From Bacteriovoracaceae bacterium (lineage in GTDB: Bacteria > Bdellovibrionota > Bacteriovoracia > Bacteriovoracales > Bacteriovoracaceae), in NCBI GenBank assembly GCA_018675575.1, contig JABGXW010000082.1, positions 1 through 62,991 on the forward strand: a stretch of DNA of 62,991 nt. Direction: 5' to 3'. Below are positions 1-10,024 of the stretch, in pieces. The position numbers and the translations under genes are program-made. A model generated the notes under the pieces. It made no database searches. It saw nothing but the letters and a program-made list of their open reading frames with translations, and was not told the origin of the DNA. How positions within the stretch are numbered: position 1 is the first letter of the stretch; every line of letters begins with the position of its first letter.

Positions 1-69
1 ACTCTGTATAAATACGGCCACACTATTAAATGTGGAAATAAATGTGTTAACAATTGATGCACCTTCCAT
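1..69 (-). CDS. 5' end of an unidentified gene, cut by the window edge
   Basis: Reading leftward, an ATG at 67-69 opens a frame that stays open for all 23 codons to the window edge. It encodes MEGASIVNTFISTF followed by NSVAVFIQS. An AGGA ribosome binding site lies about three bases before the ATG, with a purine-rich GGGGAG a little further upstream. The residues could be the start of an inner-membrane protein (TolQ/ExbB/MotA-type proteins begin in a similar way), but 23 residues do not identify a family. The gene lies on the same strand as trxA and gmhA, 167 bases downstream of gmhA, and may have its own promoter in that gap. Confidence 0.55.
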   Translation of the reverse strand, partial: MEGASIVNTFISTFNSVAVFIQS

Positions 70-236
70 GGTCCTAACTCCCCGTTCATTCTCTTTGGTA
101 TTTTGAGTACTTACCTATATTTTAAAGGAAAACGACCGTTAATCTGTTAATTTTATTTAAGTGGAATTAATTGCCGAGGATGCAAATGCATCATTATCTA
201 GAGGGGAGTTACAAAGTTTACAAGTTTGCTTTGTTA

Positions 237-818
237 TTAATAGTTTTCAGGAAACAGGGCTCGTTCGATATTTTCTATCATAATATGAATGATTTTAATG
301 TGTATTTCCTGAATTCGGTCGGAAACATTTGAAGGAACAATAAGTGGGATGTCGACTAATTCTTTAAGTTTTCCACCATCTTTTCCTAGTAATCCAATTA
401 CTCTTCCACCTTTTGTTTTTGCAGAGTGAACAGCATTAATGACATTTGGAGAATTACCACTTGTAGATATTGCAAGTAAGACATCGTCTTTATTAAAAAA
501 ACCATCGATATAACGAGAAAAAATAAATTCATATCCATAATCATTTGCGACGCAAGTTATATGGGAGGGATCACTGATTGCAGATGCTTCTAATGGCCTT
601 CTCTCTTTTCTAAATCTTCCTGTAAGTTCTTCAGCAAAATGCATAGCATCGCACATGGAACCACCATTTCCACAGCTAATTACTTTCCCATTCTTATTAT
701 AGCTGGAAGTAATCGAGCCGATTGCTTGTTGAATGAGTTCTATATTTTGATCGGAAGAAAGGAATTGATTTAGAACCGTTTGCGCTTCTTTAAGTGAGGT
801 TTTGATTATTGACTGCAT
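237..818 (-). CDS. gmhA: Phosphoheptose isomerase (sedoheptulose 7-phosphate isomerase)
   Basis: A cytoplasmic SIS-domain enzyme that converts sedoheptulose 7-phosphate to D-glycero-D-manno-heptose 7-phosphate, the first step to ADP- or GDP-heptose for the outer-membrane polysaccharide core or surface glycans. Visible signatures are GNGGSMCDAMHFAEEL near residue 50, the phosphate loop STSGNSPN near 118, and the C-terminal DRIQEIHIKIIHI segment carrying the catalytic histidine. With the ATG at 816-818 it is 193 residues, the usual GmhA length. A GTG twelve bases upstream is also in frame but has a GGAG almost touching it, so the ATG is preferred. It follows trxA by 25 bases on the same strand, probably in one transcript. 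A heptose-kinase-like fusion and an HddC-like nucleotidyltransferase lie about 50 kb away in the polysaccharide region. Confidence 0.93.
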   Translation of the reverse strand: MQSIIKTSLKEAQTVLNQFLSSDQNIELIQQAIGSITSSYNKNGKVISCGNGGSMCDAMHFAEELTGRFRKERRPLEASAISDPSHITCVANDYGYEFIFSRYIDGFFNKDDVLLAISTSGNSPNVINAVHSAKTKGGRVIGLLGKDGGKLKELVDIPLIVPSNVSDRIQEIHIKIIHIMIENIERALFPENY

Positions 819-843
819 GTTAAAGAGCACGCTCCGGAAGTAA

Positions 844-1167
844 TTAAACTAATTCTTCTAATGACTTTTTGATCTCATCTTTTGTTTGAAGGCCAACTAA
901 TGTTTTAGCAGCTTCACCATTCTTAAAAAAGATCATCGTTGGAATTCCACGAATTCCATATTTGGTTGCAAGTTCACCATTATCATCAACATTTACTTTA
1001 ACAACACTTGCTGATTCTGATAATTCTGTAGCAACTTCATCTAATAAAGGCCCTAGTTGTCTACATGGTCCACACCACTCGGCCCAAAAATCAACCAAGA
1101 CTGGCTTGTCTGAGTTAAGCACTACGGCTTCAAAATTTTCTAGATCTGCTTTTCCTACGTTGCTCAT
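844..1167 (-). CDS. trxA: Thioredoxin
   Basis: Small cytoplasmic dithiol-disulfide oxidoreductase that reduces protein disulfides using electrons from thioredoxin reductase. The active site WCGPC is at residues 31-35, preceded by LVDFWAE, and the cis-proline loop GIRGIPT is near residue 76. From the ATG at 1165-1167 the product is 107 residues, matching classical TrxA. That ATG has a strong GGGGGA site three bases upstream. The frame extends 20 codons further up, but that extension is poor in thioredoxin-like residues and is not needed. gmhA follows on the same strand. Confidence 0.95.
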   Translation of the reverse strand: MSNVGKADLENFEAVVLNSDKPVLVDFWAEWCGPCRQLGPLLDEVATELSESASVVKVNVDDNGELATKYGIRGIPTMIFFKNGEAAKTLVGLQTKDEIKKSLEELV

Positions 1168-1325
1168 ATGTCCCCCGACGTTTCTGTTCCAAAAAAATGG
1201 AATTTTCTTTTTAGCGTAGCAAGCCAATTTTGTACAGCTAAGAGGAGTTATGGCCGAGGTATTTTTAAATTTTGCAATAAATGCCTAATATCTTGTCGTA
1301 AACCGATGAGATATTATGTAAATAC

Positions 1326-1838
1326 ATGAAAATAAAGGATCGTAAGTACTTATTAAAGTCCCCGCTTAATGCGGCTCGCATCACCCGCCTGATTGCAAAA
1401 AGCATCGATCTATTTATTGTTCTTATTCTTTCAATCTTTTTTTACCCAATAGGGATATTTTTAGCTGTTATTTATATAGCTGTCTCGGACTCACTTCAAA
1501 ATGGTCAGTCAGTAGGGAAGAAATTCATGGGCTTTGCTGTGATAAGTTTAGAGGATGGAAAACCATGCTCTGTGAAACAATCTACAATGAGGAACCTTCC
1601 AATTATTATCCCTTTAATGATGGCCATAGTTCCATTTTGGGGATGGATTCTCTCTGTTCTTATAGGAATTCCTTTGATTTTACTAGAAGTCTACCTTCTT
1701 TATAAGTTGGACTCAGGGCACCGGCTTGGCGATGTCATGGCAGATACATCGGTGGTATCAAATGATGGTTCTCATGTGGCAATTAAAAATAGAAAAACCT
1801 CCTGGTTTGAAGAAACAAGTCAACCATCCATTCATTAG
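1326..1838 (+). CDS. RDD-family integral membrane protein
   Basis: A 170-residue membrane protein of the RDD family, named for a conserved Arg and two Asp. Here they fit ARITRLIAKSIDLF (Arg about 18 or 21, Asp 28) and GHRLGDVMAD (Asp 136-140). Hydrophobic spans cover roughly residues 28-54 and 92-127. Some RDD proteins have been linked to ion or metabolite transport, but the substrate here cannot be deduced. It is divergent from trxA and upstream of polA. No Shine-Dalgarno is visible. A TATTAT hexamer ends eight bases before the ATG, so the mRNA may have almost no leader. Confidence 0.85.
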   Translation: MKIKDRKYLLKSPLNAARITRLIAKSIDLFIVLILSIFFYPIGIFLAVIYIAVSDSLQNGQSVGKKFMGFAVISLEDGKPCSVKQSTMRNLPIIIPLMMAIVPFWGWILSVLIGIPLILLEVYLLYKLDSGHRLGDVMADTSVVSNDGSHVAIKNRKTSWFEETSQPSIH

Positions 1839-1931
1839 ACTTAACGAGTTAAACAATCTTTCAGTCTTTCATTACTTAAGTTCAAATGGTAAATACTTTC
1901 ATTAATATTTTTTTATTTGAGAGACATTTTT

Positions 1932-4637
1932 ATGAAAAAGAAATTAATTATTATCGACATCAGTAACTTCATCTTTAGAGCATTCTTTGCCATAAGACCC
2001 TTAACAGCGCCTGATGGTACCCCTGTCAACGCAGTCCACGGTGTTCTCTCTATGCTGTTGAAAATTTTTAAAACCTATACTCCGACCCATGTTTTTATCG
2101 CAAGGGATACAAAAGGCGGATCTTTTAGAAATGAATTATATGACGAATATAAAGCAAACAGATCCGAACCACCTGAAGACCTTGTTCCTCAATTTGCACT
2201 TATAAAAGAACTTCAAGAAAAAATGGGAATTCCATTTTTTGAACATGAAAACTTTGAAGCAGATGATATTATTGGATCTGCCTGTGTTCAATGGAAAGAT
2301 GATTTTGACGAAATCTTTATTGCTTCGGGAGACAAGGATTTGATGCAGTTTGTAGGTGATAATATTTTCATGATGGATACTATGAAAGATAAAATCTATA
2401 ACGCGGAAGATGTTTTTGAAAAGATGGGAGTACATCCAAATCAAATTGTTGATTACCTCTCTATTGTTGGAGATGCATCTGATAATATTCCTGGTATGAG
2501 AGGTATTGGAGCAAAAGGTGCTGCGAAACTTCTTTACGAATATAAAACACTTGAATCTTGCATTGATCATAAAGATGAAATGAAAGGGAAACGTCTCATT
2601 AATGCTTTCGAAAATCATTTGGAAGATGCCCTTATGTCCAAAAAGTTAGTACAAATTATTACTGATATTGATTTGGAAAGAACTAGTGGCGATACTAAAT
2701 TTTCATTTTACCCAACGAGTGATCTTATCGGCTTTATGGAAAGATTAAATTTTAAGTCAGTAATTAGAAAATTAAATGATATGAAGTTTAATGAACATCA
2801 AGCGCGAAACCTTGAACAAGAGGCGAGCTTTGTTAATCTTTCTAATGAGAAAATAATACATAAACATACCCACACGCTAGTTACAAAAGAAAACTTAACA
2901 ACACTTCTTGATCAAGTCTGTGCTTCTTCTGCAATGGCAATGCATACAGAATATACATCGGCAGATCTTTTCGAAAGAAGAATTTTAGGAATATCAATCT
3001 GCTTCAATAACCAAGATAGTTATTACTTTCCATTCCAACATGAGGAGGAGGGTAATTTATCAAAGGCAGACCTTTTTCTATTACTGGAAAAATCTTGGGG
3101 AAATGAAAATATAGAAATTTGTTCAGAACATAGTAAAAGAGACTTGTCTCATTCTCTTGCGATAGGCTTAGAATTTAAAGCACAGAGGTTTGACATCACC
3201 CAGGCTCATTATGTAGCAAATTCTTCCTTGAAGCATGATATTGAAATATTATCGCTAGAGTATTTTGACTATAATTTGAAAAGAATAGACAGCAAGAAAA
3301 AAACCTTTGAAGAAGAGGCCAGAGAAGAGGTGGTACGTTATGCAGGTGAAACATCTTGCCTTATCCTGCAACTTTCAGAAGTACTCAAATCTGAACTGAG
3401 AAGCAAAGAAGTCGAGCAGGTTTATTATGAAATGGATGACTTATTAACGCCCATTCTGGCTTCTATTGAAAAAGAAGGCATCTCAATAAATGAAGAATAT
3501 TTTGCTTCGTTTGGAGCGGAGTTAGAAAAAAACCTTAGAGATATTGAGAAAAAGATTTATAGGCATTGTGATGAAGAAGTTAATCTAAACTCACCTAAGC
3601 AAGTCGGCATATTGCTATTTGAAACATTGGGTCTACCAGTTGTTAAAAAAACAAAAACTGGGTTTAGTACTGACTCTGAAGTATTAGTGGAATTAGATGC
3701 AAATTATGAGTCTGAAGTTCCTGGTTTACTATTGAAATACAGAGAAGTCGGGAAATTATTTTCAACTTATGTAAACGCCTTACCTCAACTTGTAAATCAA
3801 ACTTCAAAAAGAATTCATACATCATTTAATCAGCATATAGCTGCTACAGGAAGACTTTCTTCTGTTAATCCAAATCTTCAAAATATCCCAATTCGATCTG
3901 ACCTCGGTAGGAAAGTACGAAAAGGTTTTATACCCAAGAAAAATCATGTCTTTATAGGGGCTGACTACTCGCAGGTAGAGCTTAGAATTTTAGCTCACCT
4001 TTCTAAAGATAAAACCATGTTAAAGGCCTTTAAAAATGGAATAGATATCCATTCCCAGACGGCATCAGAAGTTCTTAATATTAAATTAGAAGATGTCAAC
4101 TCAAAGGATAGATCCAAAGCAAAGGCAGTAAACTTTGGTCTTATGTACGGTCAGTCTTCTTTTGGGCTTGCCAAAACGTTGGGGATTTCAAGGTCTGAAG
4201 CTAAAGAGTATATTACAAACTACTTTGATAGATTCTCAAAAGTGAAAGGTTATCTAGATACATTAAAAGAACACGCAGAACAACATGGTCATTCGATCAC
4301 TATGTTCGGACGTAAAAGATTTCTACCAGATATCTATTCTAAAAATAGAACAATAAAGGCAAATGCCGAAAGAGTTGCTATTAATAGCCCTATTCAAGGA
4401 ACTGCAGCCGACATTATAAAGATGGCCATGATTCAAATTCAGGCAGAGATAAATGAACAAAAACTAAAAACAAAGATGATTCTCCAAGTGCATGACGAGT
4501 TAATATTCGAAGTGCCAAGTGATGAGATAGAGATTGTGAAAAATTTAGTTCGTGATAAAATGGAATCTGTCGTTGAACTTGATGTGCCTCTCACTATAGA
4601 TATGGGTGTTGCTGATAATTGGTATGATTTAAAATAA
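1932..4637 (+). CDS. polA: DNA polymerase I
   Basis: Repair and Okazaki-fragment polymerase of about 901 residues. An N-terminal FEN-type 5'-3' exonuclease covers roughly residues 1-290 (VFIARDTKGGSFR, ASGDKDLMQ, VGDASDNIPG). A C-terminal family A polymerase carries motif A DYSQVELRI near 678, motif B KAVNFGLMYGQ near 733 and motif C QVHDELIFE near 854. The middle exonuclease-like domain is degenerate: the Exo I Asp-Thr-Glu reads MHTEY (Asp to His) and the Exo III Asp of the YAxEDAD region reads YAGETSC, so proofreading is probably lost, as in several other bacterial Pol I lineages. The ATG at 1932 was chosen over an in-frame TTG five codons upstream. The next gene starts one base after the stop codon. 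Confidence 0.97.
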   Translation: MKKKLIIIDISNFIFRAFFAIRPLTAPDGTPVNAVHGVLSMLLKIFKTYTPTHVFIARDTKGGSFRNELYDEYKANRSEPPEDLVPQFALIKELQEKMGIPFFEHENFEADDIIGSACVQWKDDFDEIFIASGDKDLMQFVGDNIFMMDTMKDKIYNAEDVFEKMGVHPNQIVDYLSIVGDASDNIPGMRGIGAKGAAKLLYEYKTLESCIDHKDEMKGKRLINAFENHLEDALMSKKLVQIITDIDLERTSGDTKFSFYPTSDLIGFMERLNFKSVIRKLNDMKFNEHQARNLEQEASFVNLSNEKIIHKHTHTLVTKENLTTLLDQVCASSAMAMHTEYTSADLFERRILGISICFNNQDSYYFPFQHEEEGNLSKADLFLLLEKSWGNENIEICSEHSKRDLSHSLAIGLEFKAQRFDITQAHYVANSSLKHDIEILSLEYFDYNLKRIDSKKKTFEEEAREEVVRYAGETSCLILQLSEVLKSELRSKEVEQVYYEMDDLLTPILASIEKEGISINEEYFASFGAELEKNLRDIEKKIYRHCDEEVNLNSPKQVGILLFETLGLPVVKKTKTGFSTDSEVLVELDANYESEVPGLLLKYREVGKLFSTYVNALPQLVNQTSKRIHTSFNQHIAATGRLSSVNPNLQNIPIRSDLGRKVRKGFIPKKNHVFIGADYSQVELRILAHLSKDKTMLKAFKNGIDIHSQTASEVLNIKLEDVNSKDRSKAKAVNFGLMYGQSSFGLAKTLGISRSEAKEYITNYFDRFSKVKGYLDTLKEHAEQHGHSITMFGRKRFLPDIYSKNRTIKANAERVAINSPIQGTAADIIKMAMIQIQAEINEQKLKTKMILQVHDELIFEVPSDEIEIVKNLVRDKMESVVELDVPLTIDMGVADNWYDLK

Positions 4638-4638
4638 T

Positions 4639-5475
4639 ATGACCAAGAAAATAAAGAATATCTTCTTTGGAACAATAGGTGCTTTCTCTTTTTTGATGGC
4701 AACTTACTTCTCTATGGGATTTATTACTGAAGTTTTATTTCCGATCTGGTCCCCACCCAAAAAAATAGCTTATCCAAATATTATTTCTGTGAAGTCAAAT
4801 AATTGTAGATTTTTGATTCCTGTCACTATCAATGGCAGAAAGGCTCAATTTCTATTTGATCCATCAAAGACTCATTCGATGGTTGATTCTCGGTTTGGAA
4901 AGTTGATTCCCAGTACCTTTAGTTTTGGTGAGTGGTTTGGAATTTCTTTTGTTAAAAAAATAGAAATTGGAGATATGAGTTTTAAAGAGATTAGATTACC
5001 AACGGGAAAAATAGATGGATTAAAAAAAGAAAAAGTGGATGGGATTTTGGGCGTTGATTTCTTAGTTCATGTTAGGGCCACATTAGACTTTCAAAATAAG
5101 AAGATTTTATTTGATATTCCAGAAAGTGGTTTAACTTATCAGAGAAGTGGTTTTGTTAAGCTTCATTATTCTTTTAGAAATATAATGCCTGAGATAGACA
5201 TCACTTTTGCAGGTCAAGCGTATAGATCGCTTATTGATTTTTCAAAGAACCCTGATTTTATGAATCTTTATACGGACATTATTGAACCTTCAAAGAAGAA
5301 CTTAGGTTTTGTTATCCTCGGTAATAATAAAATAGAAGGGGCCGTGAAAATAGCTTCTAAATCAGATAGGGGGACTTTTCAAGATTCGTTAACTAGTCTT
5401 GGATGTAAATTATTTTCACAATTTAAAAAAGTAACAATAGATTTCAAGCAAAAAAGATTTTCTTATAAGTTTTAA
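4639..5475 (+). CDS. Membrane-anchored retropepsin-like aspartic protease-fold protein, probably inactive
   Basis: A 278-residue protein with one N-terminal membrane segment (about residues 9-35) and the rest outside the membrane. FLFDPSKTHSMVD at 71-83, IGDMSFKEIRLP at 110-121 and VDGILGVDFL at 133-142 follow the pattern of clan AA (retropepsin/gag-asp) proteases, where a catalytic Asp-Thr/Ser-Gly is followed by a second ILGxDFL signature. Here the catalytic triplet reads Asp-Pro-Ser, so the conserved Gly is absent and activity is doubtful. The C-terminal half may be a second, more decayed lobe (SLIDFSKNPDFMNLY). It starts one base after polA and overlaps the convergent chloride-channel gene by four bases. 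The fold assignment is from motifs only. Confidence 0.7.
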   Translation: MTKKIKNIFFGTIGAFSFLMATYFSMGFITEVLFPIWSPPKKIAYPNIISVKSNNCRFLIPVTINGRKAQFLFDPSKTHSMVDSRFGKLIPSTFSFGEWFGISFVKKIEIGDMSFKEIRLPTGKIDGLKKEKVDGILGVDFLVHVRATLDFQNKKILFDIPESGLTYQRSGFVKLHYSFRNIMPEIDITFAGQAYRSLIDFSKNPDFMNLYTDIIEPSKKNLGFVILGNNKIEGAVKIASKSDRGTFQDSLTSLGCKLFSQFKKVTIDFKQKRFSYKF

Positions 5476-7253
5476 CTCTTAGAGCTTTTTTCATTAGTTA
5501 ATTCAAGATTTTCCAAATTAAACTCTTTCGGTTGTTCATCTTGTAAATGATAACCAAATTGACTAACTATGTTTTCAGCTGTGATGATTCCAATAATATC
5601 TTTATCGTTTAGCCGACTTACTACGGGGAGACGAGAAATTTGATATTTCTTTAATTTATGGAAGGCCACCAATAATGACTGGTCTCTGTATACATGGACA
5701 ATTCTTTTGTTTGCAACTTCTGAAATGCGAAGCTCCTTATTTCCTTTTGCATAGTTTTGAGCAATGACAGAAGTTGAGATCATTCCTACTAATCGACCAT
5801 TTCTTAATACCGGATAACCTGAAATATCTTTTCCTACAATTTCATAGACAGTTTCTTTAATAGTATTAGTCGCATTTAGGGTTTTTACCTTGGTAATCAT
5901 GGCCTCTTCGACCAGGAGAGTTTCTAAAACATCATGATCTTCTCTGCTTGGTAGATGTATCCCATCTTGCTCTGAAATCCGTTCGTAGATGGAGCCTGAG
6001 GTAAACTTAGAAGAAATAAAATAGGATGTCACATTTGCGATCATCAAGGGCAACATAATATTGTAATCTCGGGTGAGTTCAAAAACCATAATGATAGAGG
6101 TAAATGGTGCACGTATAACAGCAGCAAAATAAGCGCCCATTCCAACTAAGGCGTAAGCTCCAACATTTGATGTTATTCCAGGGTAGAATTCATGGGAAAT
6201 GTTACCAACAAGGGATCCAAGCATTGCTCCCATCATAAGAGTTGGTAAAAATAATCCACCACTGACACCTGAAGAATAACATATTGAAGTGGCCACAAAT
6301 TTTAGTAAAAATAAGGTAACAATGACTTTATTATCTTTAATTAAAGAAAGAAGTGCTTCTTCTAAAGTCTGATGACCGGAGCCAAGCACTGCGGGATCAA
6401 TTTGAGAAAGAAGTGCCATTAGGAAAAATGTTAGTAATATGATGGTTAGCTTATGTCCTTTAAAAATCTTAAGGTTAAGCTCTCTTACTTTTAAAACTGA
6501 ATTCATCCACAAAGGACCAATGATGGAACAAAGTATTCCAACAACCAAATAGAAAAGTAATTCTCTTGGGTCTTGTAGAGAATAATCTAAAGTTGAAAAA
6601 AGAAAATTGTTGCCTTGCAGGGCCGATGCTGTAACAGACGCCACGACGGATGAAATAATAATAGATCCCAAAACCTTTGCATTAAGGTCTCCAACAATTT
6701 CTTCAAGTGTAAAAACAACTGCTGCAATAGGTGTATTGAAAGCAGCGGCAATACCTCCAGCTGAGCCTATTGCAACTAAGGCCTTAACTCTTTTTTTAGA
6801 TAAGTGAAAAAGGTAACCAAGATAGGAGCCAAGCCCTGAAGCAATAGCAACAGTAGGACCTTCTCTACCAAGAGAAATTCCCGAAGCCAGAGAGAGAGTT
6901 GATGTTACAAACTTTGCAATAGTTGAATGAATGGTAATTTTTCCGTGATAAACTGCCAGTGAAACTCGAACACCTGGAATGCCTGAACCAGAGGTTGATG
7001 GATAAAACCTTGTCGTCAGAAATCCTGAAATGAGAATAGAGAGTCCACCAAGAAAAAGAGCTTCTTTAGTAAAAGCTGCATTGGTTCCAAATAACTCCAT
7101 GAGATAATGTGTCAGCTTTGAAAGGCTAACAGCAATGACTCCAGCGGCCGCTCCGGTTATGAGAGTGAGGGCAAAATAAGTCCTTTCTTCAGTTATCTCG
7201 TTTCGGAAAAATTTTTGAATAATCGAAATTTTAAATGAATGAGGTATTTTCAC
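5472..7253 (-). CDS. CLC-type chloride channel or H+/Cl- antiporter with C-terminal CBS pair
   Basis: A 593-residue CLC transporter. The anion-path signatures are all present: GSGIPGV, GREGPTV with the gating glutamate, GVSGGLFLPTL, and the inner tyrosine in LTRDYNIMLPLM. The intracellular proton glutamate region (VFTLEEIVGD) is also kept, so exchange of chloride for protons is more likely than simple channel activity. About ten membrane helices fill residues 25-430. Two CBS domains follow (about 445-570), which in this family bind adenine nucleotides and regulate transport. The likely start is the GTG at 7251-7253; no clear Shine-Dalgarno or other good start was seen. It ends four bases into the convergent upstream gene, leaving no room for an intergenic terminator. 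Confidence 0.93.
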   Translation of the reverse strand: MKIPHSFKISIIQKFFRNEITEERTYFALTLITGAAAGVIAVSLSKLTHYLMELFGTNAAFTKEALFLGGLSILISGFLTTRFYPSTSGSGIPGVRVSLAVYHGKITIHSTIAKFVTSTLSLASGISLGREGPTVAIASGLGSYLGYLFHLSKKRVKALVAIGSAGGIAAAFNTPIAAVVFTLEEIVGDLNAKVLGSIIISSVVASVTASALQGNNFLFSTLDYSLQDPRELLFYLVVGILCSIIGPLWMNSVLKVRELNLKIFKGHKLTIILLTFFLMALLSQIDPAVLGSGHQTLEEALLSLIKDNKVIVTLFLLKFVATSICYSSGVSGGLFLPTLMMGAMLGSLVGNISHEFYPGITSNVGAYALVGMGAYFAAVIRAPFTSIIMVFELTRDYNIMLPLMIANVTSYFISSKFTSGSIYERISEQDGIHLPSREDHDVLETLLVEEAMITKVKTLNATNTIKETVYEIVGKDISGYPVLRNGRLVGMISTSVIAQNYAKGNKELRISEVANKRIVHVYRDQSLLVAFHKLKKYQISRLPVVSRLNDKDIIGIITAENIVSQFGYHLQDEQPKEFNLENLELTNEKSSKS

Positions 7254-7406
7254 TATTGGGCCATCTTTTTTTGCGTCTAGTCAACTTGTTGTTTTTCAGG
7301 GAAATTACACCCAAAACATATATATAGAAAGATATTAATATATCCTAACATATTGAAATTGCTTATGCACTGTAAATTTAATAAAAATTGCTTTGAATAG
7401 GTACCC

Positions 7407-7434
7407 TTGACAGCTGTAAGTTCGCTATTAAATT
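7407..7434 (+). promoter_or_regulatory. Probable sigma-70-type promoter of groES-groEL
   Basis: TTGACA at 7407-7412 is a perfect -35 box. A TAAATT at 7429-7434 follows after 16 bases as a 4-of-6 -10 box. The preceding CCC gives CCCTTGAC, which also resembles a heat-shock sigma-32 -35 element, but no matching CCCCAT-type -10 lies at the right distance. No CIRCE inverted repeat was seen. Confidence 0.55.
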
Positions 7435-7469
7435 AAACAAGAAATTGAAACAACCCATTTGGAGGAAAT

Positions 7470-7757
7470 ATGGAAGTGAGACCACTACAAGATAGAGTGC
7501 TTGTTGAAAGAGTAAACGAAGAAACAAAGACGGCCGGAGGGATTATCATTCCTGATAACCATGCAGAAAAACCCGCTCAAGGAAAAATCATTGCTGTTGG
7601 TAATGGATACAGACTTCAAGACGGTTCAGTAAGAGCTTTAGATGTTAAAGCTGGTGATACTGTTCTTTTCGGTAAGTATGCTGGAACAGAAGTGAAAGTA
7701 GAAGGTAGCGATTACCTGATCATGAAAGAAGACGACCTATTAGGTGTCTTAGCTTAA
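7470..7757 (+). CDS. groES: Co-chaperonin GroES
   Basis: A 95-residue co-chaperonin that forms the heptameric lid of the GroEL folding chamber in the cytoplasm. [13 protein letters not shown] at the N-terminus, the mobile loop around [12 protein letters not shown] that contacts GroEL, and [14 protein letters not shown] in the core are all typical, as is the length. A strong GGAGG site lies five bases before the ATG. groEL follows after 43 bases with its own GGAG, in the standard operon. Confidence 0.98.
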   Translation: MEVRPLQDRVLVERVNEETKTAGGIIIPDNHAEKPAQGKIIAVGNGYRLQDGSVRALDVKAGDTVLFGKYAGTEVKVEGSDYLIMKEDDLLGVLA

Positions 7758-7788
7758 TTACTAACTTTTAAAATAATAAAACACATAA

Positions 7789-9453
<1,665 letters not shown>

Positions 9454-9479
9454 TTCCACAATAAAAAAGATTAATTAAT

Positions 9480-9514
9480 AAAGGGCCTCTAAATCTTAGG
9501 GGCCTTTTTGTTTT
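9480..9514 (+). terminator. Rho-independent terminator of groES-groEL
   Basis: The arms AAAGGGCCTCTAA and TTAGGGGCCTTT pair as a stem of about 12 base pairs with one bulged G and a three-base loop. A TTTTTGTTTT tract follows immediately. It lies 27 bases after the groEL stop codon. Confidence 0.9.
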
Positions 9515-9919
9515 GCGTCGCGTCGCGAGAGAATATTTTTGTTATTACATACCTAATATTTAGTAGGGGTCAAAATAATGAAGGGGTGATAGAATTTTGA
9601 CACTGGTGAAATAAAAAGGAGTCTTTCCAACGCGACGGGTATCTTAGTTCAAATAAATAATCATAAATATACTTTAGCTCTGCAGCAACTAACTTCTGAA
9701 AATATTGTTCGGAAAGATTATGTCAGATGAAATAGTCTTACAGTATGAATTTTTTTCACACTAATACTTTGATAGAGTCAAAATTAAGACCGAATTGACC
9801 CCGCCCTAACTTCTTATTAATTATAGAAAATTTGTTATTGCCCCCACATATGTAGGGGCATTACTTCACTAGATTTCTTGGCCGTTTCCAGTTAATCACT
9901 ACTTATTAAAAATTTAACT
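9515..9919. other. Non-coding accessory stretch downstream of groEL
   Basis: No convincing gene was seen in these roughly 400 bases. They hold the GC-rich motif GCGTCGCGTCGCGAG at 9515-9529, a nested inverted-repeat segment at 9566-9802 containing ACGCGACGGG at 9630-9639, and a small hairpin at 9839-9860 (TGCCCC and GGGGCA arms). Stop codons are frequent in the frames inspected. Confidence 0.6.
9566..9802. repeat. Nested inverted repeats bounding a 237-bp segment (possible MITE-like element or remnant)
   Basis: The outer arms are GGGGTCAA (9566-9573) and TTGACCCC (9795-9802), exact inverted copies. Inside them are AATTTTGAC (9593-9601) and GTCAAAATT (9777-9785), also exact inverted copies in mirrored order. 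The interior encodes no convincing protein. This layout resembles a short non-autonomous mobile element or the ends of a decayed one. No clear target-site duplication was found. Confidence 0.4.
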
Positions 9920-9935
9920 TGGCACGATATATGCA
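9920..9935 (+). promoter_or_regulatory. Sigma-54 promoter upstream of the small secreted protein
   Basis: TGGCACGATATATGCA matches the sigma-54 consensus TGGCACG-N4-TTGCW with one mismatch. The invariant GG (9921-9922) and GC (9933-9934) are separated by exactly ten bases. The expected start site is near 9946, giving a leader of about 80 bases before the gene at 10025. Such promoters need an ATP-driven enhancer-binding activator; none is encoded in the window. Confidence 0.75.
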
Positions 9936-10024
9936 GTTATAAATATATCACCAAGACTTAAAGGATTTGAGTCTTACTTGATTAGGATGATCATACATGG
10001 TGATGAGTAAAAAGGAGCTCACGG

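Noticed and set aside
179-192. Palindrome GATGCAAATGCATC after gmhA as a terminator
   Set aside because: A two-base loop and no T tract; stem too weak to support.
7254-7469. CIRCE/HrcA operator in front of groES
   Set aside because: The TTAGCACTC-N9-GAGTGCTAA inverted repeat is not present; only the -35/-10 pair could be supported.
9839-9860. Hairpin TGCCCC...GGGGCA as a terminator
   Set aside because: No T tract follows on either strand and no gene ends nearby; kept only as a structural note.
9987-10010. Seven-codon upstream frame (MIIHGDE) in the leader of the sigma-54-driven gene
   Set aside because: The purine stretch is too close to its ATG for a clear ribosome site, and nothing links the peptide to regulation of the gene.
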